Translations under genes and position numbers: made by a program
Assembly (NCBI GenBank): GCA_022822265.1
Contig: JAJECA010000024.1
Coordinates: 1-64,000 of the forward strand
DNA length: 64,000 nt
Reading direction: 5' to 3'
Origin: Acidimicrobiia bacterium
GTDB lineage: Bacteria > Actinomycetota > Acidimicrobiia > Acidimicrobiales > Bin134
The notes under the pieces: model-generated
Databases searched by the model: none
The model's input: only the letters and a program-made list of their open reading frames with translations
Told to the model about the DNA's origin: nothing
Shown: in pieces, positions 1 through 7,387 of the stretch
How the letters are laid out: every line of letters starts with the position of its first letter
Numbering within the stretch: position 1 is the first letter of the stretch

Positions 1-1
1 T

Positions 2-1012
2 CGCCACATCCTCCCCCAGCCTCTGGCCAATTATGCCCCGCATTACAGTGTCGGCATCACCCGCTCATCGGTCGCGACCCACATCAGCAACCTCACGGCT
101 CAAGGCAAGGCAAGGGGGCGAGGCTATGTCGTGGCCGACGAGCCCTATGTTGTCGTCATTGGCGGAGCGAACGTCGACATCGAGGGCCGATGCTCCACAC
201 CACCACTGCCACACGAATCGAACCCTGGTGCCGTCGCCATCTCGGCTGGTGGCGTCGGCCGCAACATCGCCGCGAATCTCGCCGCGACCGGACTCCAAAC
301 ACACCTGGTAACCGCCCTCGGAGAGGACGACCACGGCCAACTCATCTACAACCGCACATCAACAAGCGGCGTTGATCTGTCGTCGGTGCTGTGGACCTCC
401 CAGCACCCGACGGCCACCTACCTGTCCATCATTGACGCGAACGGCGAACTCCTCATGGCCGTCAACGATATGGCCATCACCGCAGTCGTGGACCGCAAGG
501 CCATCGCCGCGCGCGCGGAGCTCTTGCGCCACGCCCGGGTTGTGGTTGTGGACTGCAACCTCAACGACGAAGCCCTCGATGAGATCACCAGCCTCTCCCC
601 TACTGTGTTCGTCGACACAACCTCGGTCGCCAAGGCACCCCGGATTCGGCCCTATCTGGATCGCATCCACACGCTGAAGCCAAACCGCGCCGAGGCGACC
701 GCGCTCACCGGGATCGACATTCACAACACCGCGACAGCTCGCATAGCTGCGCAGCGGCTCCTTGACGCTGGTGTCGCCACCGTCTACCTAACGCTCGGAC
801 CCGACGGTGTCGTCTGGGCCGACCAGGAAGGCGGCGGCGGATTCCTCTCGGCACCACAGATTCACGCGCTCAGCACGACCGGCGCTGGTGACGCGTTCAC
901 CGCAGCACTCGTTAGGGGATTCTGCAACCTCACCGGCCCCGACGAACTCATCGAGCTCGCCACCGAGCAAGCCGCAGCCATCACTACCGAACTCACCCCC
1001 GGCGCCCAGTAG
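2..1012 (+). CDS. psuK: Pseudouridine kinase (PfkB family), 5' partial, with N-terminal HTH
   Basis: Phosphorylates pseudouridine to pseudouridine 5'-phosphate, the substrate of the next gene. The PfkB kinase fold starts at VVVIGGANVDIEG and contains the C-terminal catalytic motif TTGAGDAF near base 880. A GTG at 131 could be read as a start, but the same frame stays open to base 2. The upstream residues, including ITRSSVATHISNLTAQGKARGRGY, read as the recognition helix and wing of the winged HTH found at the N-terminus of E. coli-type PsuK and related kinases. The true start is therefore probably left of the window. The gene ends 23 bases before psuG. Kinase call is strong; the HTH extension is read by eye and is likely. 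Confidence 0.88.
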   Translation, partial: RHILPQPLANYAPHYSVGITRSSVATHISNLTAQGKARGRGYVVADEPYVVVIGGANVDIEGRCSTPPLPHESNPGAVAISAGGVGRNIAANLAATGLQTHLVTALGEDDHGQLIYNRTSTSGVDLSSVLWTSQHPTATYLSIIDANGELLMAVNDMAITAVVDRKAIAARAELLRHARVVVVDCNLNDEALDEITSLSPTVFVDTTSVAKAPRIRPYLDRIHTLKPNRAEATALTGIDIHNTATARIAAQRLLDAGVATVYLTLGPDGVVWADQEGGGGFLSAPQIHALSTTGAGDAFTAALVRGFCNLTGPDELIELATEQAAAITTELTPGAQ

Positions 1013-1035
1013 GCCGGCAACCCCCAGGAGATGAA

Positions 1036-1956
1036 TTGAACTCACAGCACACGCCCCACATCGTGTTCAGCGACGAGGTCGCCGCCGCCGCAGCCAACCA
1101 GGAAGCGATCGTTGCTCTCGAGTCCACCATCATCACCCACGGAATGCCCGCACCTGACAACGTCGAGACCGCCCGTCACCTGGAAGCAGCCGTTCGCGCC
1201 AACGGCGCAACCCCAGCCACGATCGCGGTCGTCGACGGCGTCGCCCGCATCGGACTCACTGACGAGGAGCTTGACCGGCTCGGCCAGCCCGACCCGGAGC
1301 TCGTCAAGATCGGCAACCAGAATCTCGCCGCGTCGTTCTACCTTGGCCAAACTGGCGGTACCACCGTCGCGGTAACGATGAAACTCGCCGCTCTCGCCGG
1401 AATCAGGATCTTCGCCACGGGCGGGATCGGCGGCGTTCACCGCGGCGCGCAGTACAGCTTCGACATCAGCGGCGACCTCGAAGAGCTCGCCCGCACCCCC
1501 GTGGCCGTTGTGTCCGCAGGCTTCAAGTCGATCCTCGACATCGCCAAGACCACCGAATACCTAGAAACACTTGGAGTCCCGATCGTCGGCTACCAGACGG
1601 CGATTCTCCCGTCCTTCTACAGCATCGACAGTCCCCATGAGGTCAACCTCCGGTTGGATAGTCCCGAAGCCATCGGCGACTACCTTCACACCCACTGGAA
1701 CCTTGACCCAGCCCGCGGTGCCGTGATCGCGAACCCCATCCCACAACACGCAGCAATCCCTACCGACCGCATAGAGGCGGCAATAGCCCAAGCGTGCGTT
1801 CACGCCGATGCTGAGGGCATCAGCGGCAAAGAACTCACCCCATTCCTACTGCAATGGCTCGTCGATGCAACCGACGGCGAGAGCCTAGAAGCGAACAAAG
1901 AGCTGGTGCTCAACAACGCGAAGGTCGCAGCGCTGATCGCCCAGCACCTCACATAG
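1036..1956 (+). CDS. psuG: Pseudouridine-5'-phosphate glycosidase
   Basis: Splits pseudouridine 5'-phosphate into uracil and ribose 5-phosphate (reversible C-C glycosidic cleavage) in the cytoplasm. The protein is 306 aa, the usual family length. Family hallmarks are visible: VALESTIITHGMP near the N-terminus, TGGIGGVHRGAQ, and SAGFKSILDI, which carries the lysine expected to form the ring-opened ribose adduct. The start is TTG at 1036: AGGAG lies at 1026-1030, and the nearby ATG at 1031 hits a stop after two codons. It follows psuK closely, so the two form a pseudouridine salvage/catabolic unit. GC and codon use look slightly less biased than valS downstream. Confidence 0.95.
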   Translation: MNSQHTPHIVFSDEVAAAAANQEAIVALESTIITHGMPAPDNVETARHLEAAVRANGATPATIAVVDGVARIGLTDEELDRLGQPDPELVKIGNQNLAASFYLGQTGGTTVAVTMKLAALAGIRIFATGGIGGVHRGAQYSFDISGDLEELARTPVAVVSAGFKSILDIAKTTEYLETLGVPIVGYQTAILPSFYSIDSPHEVNLRLDSPEAIGDYLHTHWNLDPARGAVIANPIPQHAAIPTDRIEAAIAQACVHADAEGISGKELTPFLLQWLVDATDGESLEANKELVLNNAKVAALIAQHLT

Positions 1957-2050
1957 CCATGTGAGTCCCAAGACAAAGAGGGTGGTGCCAACAGCCCCCA
2001 CGCACAACGACTGCAACCCGCTGCAAATACAACAGTACGATGACCAAGCG

Positions 2051-4594
2051 ATGACGGCCCCCCGCAACGTCCCCGAGAAGCCCGCGCTCGAGGGCCTCGA
2101 AGCCAAGTGGGACGACATCTGGGAAGCCGACGGAACGTACCGCTTCGACCGCACCGCCACCCGCGACCAGGTTTACTCAATCGACACTCCACCGCCGACG
2201 GTCAGCGGCTCGCTTCACGTGGGCCACATGTTCAGCTACACCCACTGCGACACCCTGGCCCGGTATCAGCGCATGCAGGGCAAAGAGGTGTACTACCCCA
2301 TGGGCTGGGACGATAACGGCCTGCCCACCGAGCGCCGGGTACAGAACTACTTCGGCGTCCGCTGCGACCCGTCCCTCCCCTACGACCCCGACTACCAGCC
2401 CCCCGATGAGCCCGGCAAAGACCAGCTCCCCATCTCCCGGCGCAACTTCGTGGAGCTGTGCGAGCAGCTCACCGCCACCGACGAGCAGGCCTTCGAGGAG
2501 CTGTGGCGCCGCCTGGGTTTGAGCATCGACTGGTCGCTCACCTACGCCACCATCGACGAGCGCAGCCGCCGAGCCTCCCAGAGGGCCTTCCTCCGCAACC
2601 TGGCCCGGGGCGAGGCTTACCAGAGCGAGGCCCCCAGCCTGTGGGATGTGACTTTCCGCACCGCAGTGGCCCAGGCTGAGCTGGAAGACCGGGAGCGCCC
2701 GGGCGCCTACCACCGCCTCGCCTTCCACCTGCCCGACGGCGGAGACCTGCCCATCGACACCACCCGCCCCGAGCTGCTGGCCGCCTGCGTGGCCGTGGTG
2801 GCCCACCCCGACGACCAGCGCTACCAGCCCCTGTTCGGCCAAACCATCACCACCCCCCTGTTCAAGGCGGCGGTGCCCATGGTTGCCCACGAGTTGGCCG
2901 ACCCGGAAAAGGGCACCGGCGCGGCCATGATCTGCACCTTCGGCGACACCACCGACGTGACCTGGTGGCGGGAGCTGAACCTGCCGGTACGGGCCATCGT
3001 CGACCGAGGCGGCCGCATTGTGGCCGACGCCCCCACCGGCATCGACCCCGCCCCCTACGCCGAGATCGCCGGGCGCACCATCCATGGCGCCCAGCAGCGA
3101 ACGGTTGAGCTCCTCACCGAGTCGGGCGAGCTGATCGGCGAGCCCCGGCCCATTACCCACCCGGTGAAGTTCTTCGAGAAGGGCCAGCGCCCCCTTGAGA
3201 TCGTCACCTCCCGCCAGTGGTACATCCGCAACGGCGGGCGCGACCGAGCCCTGCGCGACGCCCTCATCGACAGGGGTCGGGAGCTCAACTGGGTGCCCGA
3301 GCACATGCGGGTCCGCTACGAGAACTGGGTCGGCGGGCTGAACGGCGACTGGCTCATCAGCCGCCAGCGCTTCTTCGGCGTGCCCTTCCCCATCTGGTAC
3401 CCGCTGGACGACGACGGCCAGCCCGACTACGACCACCCCATCGCCGCCGACGAGGCCAGCCTCCCGATCGACCCCTCCTCCGACACGCCTCCCGGCTACA
3501 CCGAGGATCAGCGGGACCGACCCGGCGGTTTCGCCGCCGATCCCGACGTGATGGACACCTGGGCCACCTCTTCGCTGAGCCCCCAGATCGCCTGCTACTG
3601 GGAGGACGACCCCGACCTGTTCGAGCGCACCTTCCCCATGGACCTGCGCCCCCAGGCCCACGAGATCATCCGCACCTGGCTGTTCGCCACGGTGACCCGG
3701 GCCCACTTCGAGCACGGCGGGCTGCCGTGGTCCACCGCGGCCATCTCCGGCTGGGTGCTCGACCCCGACCGCAAGAAGATGTCCAAGTCGAAGGGCAACG
3801 TGGTCACCCCCATGGGCACCCTGGAGAAGTTCGGCGCCGACGCCCTCCGCTACTGGGCGTCGTCGGGGCGGCCCGGCACCGACACCGCCTTCGAGGAGGG
3901 CCAGATGAAGGTGGGACGGCGTCTGGCGGTGAAGATCCTCAACGCCAGTCGGTTCGTGCTCGGCCAAGAGCCCGCCGCCGACGCCCAGCCCACCGAGACC
4001 CTCGACCAGGCTCTGCTGGCCCACCTGGCCGACCTGATCGACGATGCCACCGCCGCCTTCGACAGAGGAGACTACGCCCGAGCCCTGGAGAGCGCCGAGA
4101 CGTCGTTCTGGTCGTTCACCGACGACTACCTGGAGCTGGTGAAGAACCGGGCCTACGGCGGCCGGGGCGGCCCGGCGGGCGAGTCGGCCCGCTCCACCCT
4201 GGAGACGGCTCTCATTGCATACCTCAAGCTGTTCGCCCCGTTCCTGCCGTATGTGACCGAAGAGGTGTGGTCGTGGTGGCAGGAAGGTTCGGTCCACCGC
4301 TCGCCTTGGCCTGTCGGTGCCGATCTGCGGGCCGCGGCCGGCGACGTGAACCCGGAGGCCGCCGCGGTGGCCGCCGACGCGCTGCGGGAGATCCGCCGCA
4401 TCAAGAGCGACGCCAAGGTGCGCCTGGCCACCGCGGTCATCACCGCAACCGTCACCGACACCGCCGAGCGGCTGGCCATCTTGGAGAAGGTGTCACACGA
4501 CGTGGCCGACGCCGGGCGGTGCCGAGAGCTGCTAACTGCGGAGGGCCCGGAGCTGTCGGTGACCGCGGAGCTGGAAACCGAGTCCGCGGCCTGA
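2051..4594 (+). CDS. valS: Valyl-tRNA synthetase
   Basis: Charges tRNA-Val. Class Ia synthetase of 847 aa from the ATG at 2051. The HIGH-type motif is HVGH inside PPPTVSGSLHVGHMF and the KMSKS motif is complete (KKMSKSKGN, near base 3780). The active-site wording resembles the archaeal/actinobacterial ValS branch. The frame extends upstream to a GTG at 1961, but those 30 residues (about PKTKRVVPTAPTHND) do not look like ValS. The ATG before TAPRNVPEKPALEGLEAKWD fits the family N-terminus. It stands alone, 94 bases after psuG and 14 bases before modA. No T-box leader is evident. Confidence 0.95.
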   Translation: MTAPRNVPEKPALEGLEAKWDDIWEADGTYRFDRTATRDQVYSIDTPPPTVSGSLHVGHMFSYTHCDTLARYQRMQGKEVYYPMGWDDNGLPTERRVQNYFGVRCDPSLPYDPDYQPPDEPGKDQLPISRRNFVELCEQLTATDEQAFEELWRRLGLSIDWSLTYATIDERSRRASQRAFLRNLARGEAYQSEAPSLWDVTFRTAVAQAELEDRERPGAYHRLAFHLPDGGDLPIDTTRPELLAACVAVVAHPDDQRYQPLFGQTITTPLFKAAVPMVAHELADPEKGTGAAMICTFGDTTDVTWWRELNLPVRAIVDRGGRIVADAPTGIDPAPYAEIAGRTIHGAQQRTVELLTESGELIGEPRPITHPVKFFEKGQRPLEIVTSRQWYIRNGGRDRALRDALIDRGRELNWVPEHMRVRYENWVGGLNGDWLISRQRFFGVPFPIWYPLDDDGQPDYDHPIAADEASLPIDPSSDTPPGYTEDQRDRPGGFAADPDVMDTWATSSLSPQIACYWEDDPDLFERTFPMDLRPQAHEIIRTWLFATVTRAHFEHGGLPWSTAAISGWVLDPDRKKMSKSKGNVVTPMGTLEKFGADALRYWASSGRPGTDTAFEEGQMKVGRRLAVKILNASRFVLGQEPAADAQPTETLDQALLAHLADLIDDATAAFDRGDYARALESAETSFWSFTDDYLELVKNRAYGGRGGPAGESARSTLETALIAYLKLFAPFLPYVTEEVWSWWQEGSVHRSPWPVGADLRAAAGDVNPEAAAVAADALREIRRIKSDAKVRLATAVITATVTDTAERLAILEKVSHDVADAGRCRELLTAEGPELSVTAELETESAA

Positions 4595-4608
4595 CGAATC
4601 GACGTGCC

Positions 4609-5343
4609 ATGCAGCCACGAACTCTCGGTGTACTGGCCGGGGTTCTTGCCTGGTTGGTGACAGGATGCGGGGGTGGAGGCGAGACCACAGTGACCGTGTA
4701 CGCCGCAGCGTCGCTGTCGGAGGCGTTCGAAGACTTGGCCACCGAGTACGAGGCCGCCAACCCCGGCGTCGATGTGAAGCTCAACTTTGCGGGCAGTGCC
4801 CGGCTGGCCGCCCAAATAAGCGCGGGCGCTCGGGCTGACGTTTTCGCATCGGCCAACGGCGCCAACATGAACCGGGTGGCAGCCGAAGGGCGCACCGCCG
4901 CGTCCCCCGTCCTGTTCGCCCGCAACCGACTGGCCTTGGTGGTGCCAGCGGACAACCCCGGCAACATCAGTGAACTAGAAGACCTGTCAGATGACAGCCT
5001 GGTGCTGGCAGTGTGCGCTCCCGAGGTGCCCTGCGGTGCCCTCGCCCAGGTCGTGCTAGCCGACGCCGGGATCGACGCCGATCCCGATACCGAGGAGACA
5101 AGTGTGCGCGCCGTGCTCACCAAGGTGACGCTTGGCGAGGCCGACGCCGGACTGGTTTATGCCACCGACGTGGCCGCTGGCGGCGAGAAAGTGGCCGCAG
5201 TGCCCCTCGGCCCCCAGATTCGGTTCAACGACTACCCGGTGGCCGCGGTCAGCGACCGGGCCGCGGCGGCCGCCTTTGTGGACTTTGTGGTCGGCCCCGA
5301 CGGTCAGCGCATCCTCTGGAGCCACGGATTCGATTCCCCATGA
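4609..5343 (+). CDS. modA: Molybdate ABC transporter, substrate-binding lipoprotein
   Basis: Captures molybdate (or tungstate) outside the membrane and delivers it to ModB. The protein is 244 aa from ATG 4609. The N-terminus has a hydrophobic signal with lipobox LVTGC, so it is probably a lipid-anchored protein. The mature part starts with TVTVYAAASLSEAFEDL, the classic ModA opening, followed by FAGSARLAAQI and ADVFASA. The much longer open frame upstream is the shadow of valS. The stop overlaps the modB start (ATGA), indicating translational coupling. Oxyanion specificity (Mo or W) cannot be read from sequence alone. Confidence 0.92.
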   Translation: MQPRTLGVLAGVLAWLVTGCGGGGETTVTVYAAASLSEAFEDLATEYEAANPGVDVKLNFAGSARLAAQISAGARADVFASANGANMNRVAAEGRTAASPVLFARNRLALVVPADNPGNISELEDLSDDSLVLAVCAPEVPCGALAQVVLADAGIDADPDTEETSVRAVLTKVTLGEADAGLVYATDVAAGGEKVAAVPLGPQIRFNDYPVAAVSDRAAAAAFVDFVVGPDGQRILWSHGFDSP

Positions 5344-6194
5344 CCAAACGCCCCAACACCAAAGGGCCCAATCGCCGGCCGCCGATCGCGATTGTGGCTA
5401 TGGCCATCATCGCGGTGGCCGTCTTGTCGTTGCCTCTCGTGGGCCTCTTGCAGCGCACGCCCTGGTCGTCGCTGGGCACCACCCTGGGCGAGACGGCCAC
5501 CCTCGAAGCCCTCCGCGTTTCAGTGGTGGTGTCGCTTATGGCCGCGGCGGTGTCGGTGGTACTGGGGCTTCCCCTGGCCTGGGTATTGGCTCGGCTGTCA
5601 TTCCGGGGCCGAGCGCTGGTGCGGGCCATCGTGCTTCTGCCCATGGTGCTGCCCCCGGTGGTGGGTGGCATCGCCCTGTTCTTCGCCCTCGGCCGAAAGG
5701 GACTGGTCGGCCGGGCGCTGCACGACTGGTTGGGTATTGACACCCTCATCGGCACCACCGCGGGCGCGGTGATCGCGGCCGCGTTCGTGTCTATGCCCTT
5801 CTTCGTGATCACCGCCGAGGCCGGTCTGCGCCAGCTCGATCCCCGTCTGGAGTCGGCCGCGTCCACCCTGGGCGCCGGGCGCTGGACCGTGCTGCGCCGC
5901 ATTACCCTGCCGCTGCTGGCCCCGTCGCTGGCCGCAGGGGCCACCCTGTCGTGGGCCCGAGCCCTCGGCGAGTTCGGGGCCACCATCACCTTCGCCGGCA
6001 ACCATCCGGGCCGCACCCGCACGCTGCCGCTGGCCATCGCCCAGGCCAACGAGGCCGGCCAGCCCGAGGCGGCCATCGCCATGTCGGTGCTGCTGATCGG
6101 GGTGTCGCTGCTCATCCTCATCGGCCTGCGCCACCGCTGGATCGCCCCCCGCACCCCCCAACAGCAGAGCTCGTCGGAGTCGTCCCCCTCATGA
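5340..6194 (+). CDS. modB: Molybdate ABC transporter permease
   Basis: Inner-membrane permease of the ModABC importer, 284 aa. Start ATG at 5340 overlaps the modA stop by four bases; the longer frame from 5013 runs through modA and is ignored. About five or six hydrophobic segments are visible, beginning at PIAIVAMAIIAVAVLSLPLVG. The EAA loop that docks on the ATPase reads AASTLGAGRWTVLRRITLPLL, near base 5860. It lies between modA and modC and ends overlapping modC. The C-terminal tail is polar and serine-rich. Confidence 0.93.
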   Translation: MTKRPNTKGPNRRPPIAIVAMAIIAVAVLSLPLVGLLQRTPWSSLGTTLGETATLEALRVSVVVSLMAAAVSVVLGLPLAWVLARLSFRGRALVRAIVLLPMVLPPVVGGIALFFALGRKGLVGRALHDWLGIDTLIGTTAGAVIAAAFVSMPFFVITAEAGLRQLDPRLESAASTLGAGRWTVLRRITLPLLAPSLAAGATLSWARALGEFGATITFAGNHPGRTRTLPLAIAQANEAGQPEAAIAMSVLLIGVSLLILIGLRHRWIAPRTPQQQSSSESSPS

Positions 6195-7231
6195 GCATCC
6201 AAGCTCAAGTCCATGCCGCCACCGGAGACTTCACCATACGCGCCCAGTTGGATGCGCCGGCCGGTAGCTGCACTGCCATCGTCGGCCCCAACGGCGCGGG
6301 CAAGACGACGCTGGTCCACGTGCTGGCCGGGCTGATCCCCCTTCAGCGGGGCAATGTGGTGTTGGCCGGCCAGCTGGTCGACCATCCCGCCCAGGGCATA
6401 CATGTGCCCCCCGACCGTCGCCCCATTGCCCTGCACAGCCAGCACAATCTGCTGTTTCCCCACCTCAGCGTGGTGGACAACGTGGCATTCGGCCCCCGTT
6501 GCGCGGGCCTGGCTGCTCGTCCGGCCCGCCGACGCGCCGAGGAGTGGCTCAACAAGGTGGGCCTGGCCGACCTGGCCGGTCTGCGCCCCGCGCAGCTATC
6601 CGGCGGCCAGGCTCAGCGGGTGGGCCTGGCCCGGGCGGCCGCCTGCGAGCCCGCCATTCTGCTGCTCGACGAGTCCCTTGCCTCCCTCGACGCTGAAACC
6701 CGCACCGACGTGCGCCATTTGCTGGCCGACATCGATGCCACTCGGGTGCTGATCACCCACGATCCGGTGGAGACCAGAGTGCTGGCCGACCAGCTCCTGG
6801 TGATGGAGAGGGGTGAGATAGTGCAGACCGGCACCCCCGAGGAGGTGGCCTCCGATCCCCGTACGCCGTGGACCGCCGGGCTGCTCGACATCAACCTGCT
6901 CGCGGGCATCGCCGCCGGCACCGAAGTGGCCCTCGAAGGCGGGCTCGCCCTCACCACCGCCACCCCTATGACCGGGCCGGTGCTGGTCACCTTCTCCCCC
7001 GCGGCGGTCACCTTGTCTACAGCCGAGCCCCACACCAGCGCCCGCAACACCTGGCAAGCCGAAGTGGCCCGAATCCAGCCCGAGAGCGACCGGGTGCGGG
7101 TGCTTCTGGGGCGGCCAGTGCCCTGCCAGGTGTGGGTCACACCCCAAGCTGTGGGCGAGCTGGGCCTGAGCACCGGTTCGCGGTGCTGGGCCGCCCTCAA
7201 AGCCACCGAATTAACCGTCCGCGAGGCCTAG
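6191..7231 (+). CDS. modC: Molybdate ABC transporter ATP-binding protein
   Basis: ATPase that powers molybdate import, 346 aa from ATG 6191, which overlaps the modB stop. Walker A is GPNGAGKTT (residues about 32-40), the signature is LSGGQAQRVGLARA (about 137-150), Walker B is ILLLDES, and the switch His lies in LITHDP. After residue about 250 there is a TOBE-like C-terminal domain typical of ModC, presumably an oxyanion-sensing module. It is the last gene of modABC and is followed by a hairpin terminator. A molybdenum hydroxylase is encoded about 47 kb downstream in the same window. Confidence 0.93.
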   Translation: MSIQAQVHAATGDFTIRAQLDAPAGSCTAIVGPNGAGKTTLVHVLAGLIPLQRGNVVLAGQLVDHPAQGIHVPPDRRPIALHSQHNLLFPHLSVVDNVAFGPRCAGLAARPARRRAEEWLNKVGLADLAGLRPAQLSGGQAQRVGLARAAACEPAILLLDESLASLDAETRTDVRHLLADIDATRVLITHDPVETRVLADQLLVMERGEIVQTGTPEEVASDPRTPWTAGLLDINLLAGIAAGTEVALEGGLALTTATPMTGPVLVTFSPAAVTLSTAEPHTSARNTWQAEVARIQPESDRVRVLLGRPVPCQVWVTPQAVGELGLSTGSRCWAALKATELTVREA

Positions 7232-7236
7232 CCCGC

Positions 7237-7259
7237 GCGCGCCTTCGCGCCCTATTTTT
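7237..7259 (+). terminator. Hairpin terminator after modC
   Basis: Stem GCGCG (7237-7241), loop CCTT, stem CGCGC (7246-7250), then CCTATTTTT. This has the layout of a factor-independent terminator, six bases after the modC stop. The stem is short but all G-C. Confidence 0.5.
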
Positions 7260-7310
7260 CCCACCCCATTCTAAAGTCCCAGGTCACAGACCTAAGACGC
7301 CATGACTATT

Positions 7311-7336
7311 GCGTAATTTTCCGCGTGTAATTACAC
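7311..7336. promoter_or_regulatory. Palindromic site upstream of nrdAB
   Basis: A perfect 12-base palindrome, gtgtaattacac, sits at 7325-7336, about 50 bases before the nrdA start. A related half, gcgtaatt, is at 7311-7318, 14 bases to the left. The surrounding bases are AT-rich against a GC-rich background. An operator is plausible. It does not clearly match the NrdR-box consensus as I know it (central ATATAT), so the regulator is not named. Confidence 0.4.
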
Positions 7337-7387
7337 TCATAGGACTTCGCGCTGACCGCTGAAAAGCCTCGTTCTCAGGGGGGACTG

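Noticed and set aside
2177..4297. 706-residue open frame on the minus strand inside valS
   Set aside because: Antisense shadow in GC-rich DNA; Gly/Val/Leu-rich with no domain, while valS motifs are complete on the plus strand.
3217..5343. 708-residue frame joining valS antisense-frame text to ModA
   Set aside because: The first 460 residues are an Arg/Pro-rich shadow of valS; only the part from 4609 is a gene (modA).
7311..7336. NrdR box
   Set aside because: The palindrome lacks the expected central ATATAT pattern and a properly spaced second box; kept as an unnamed site.
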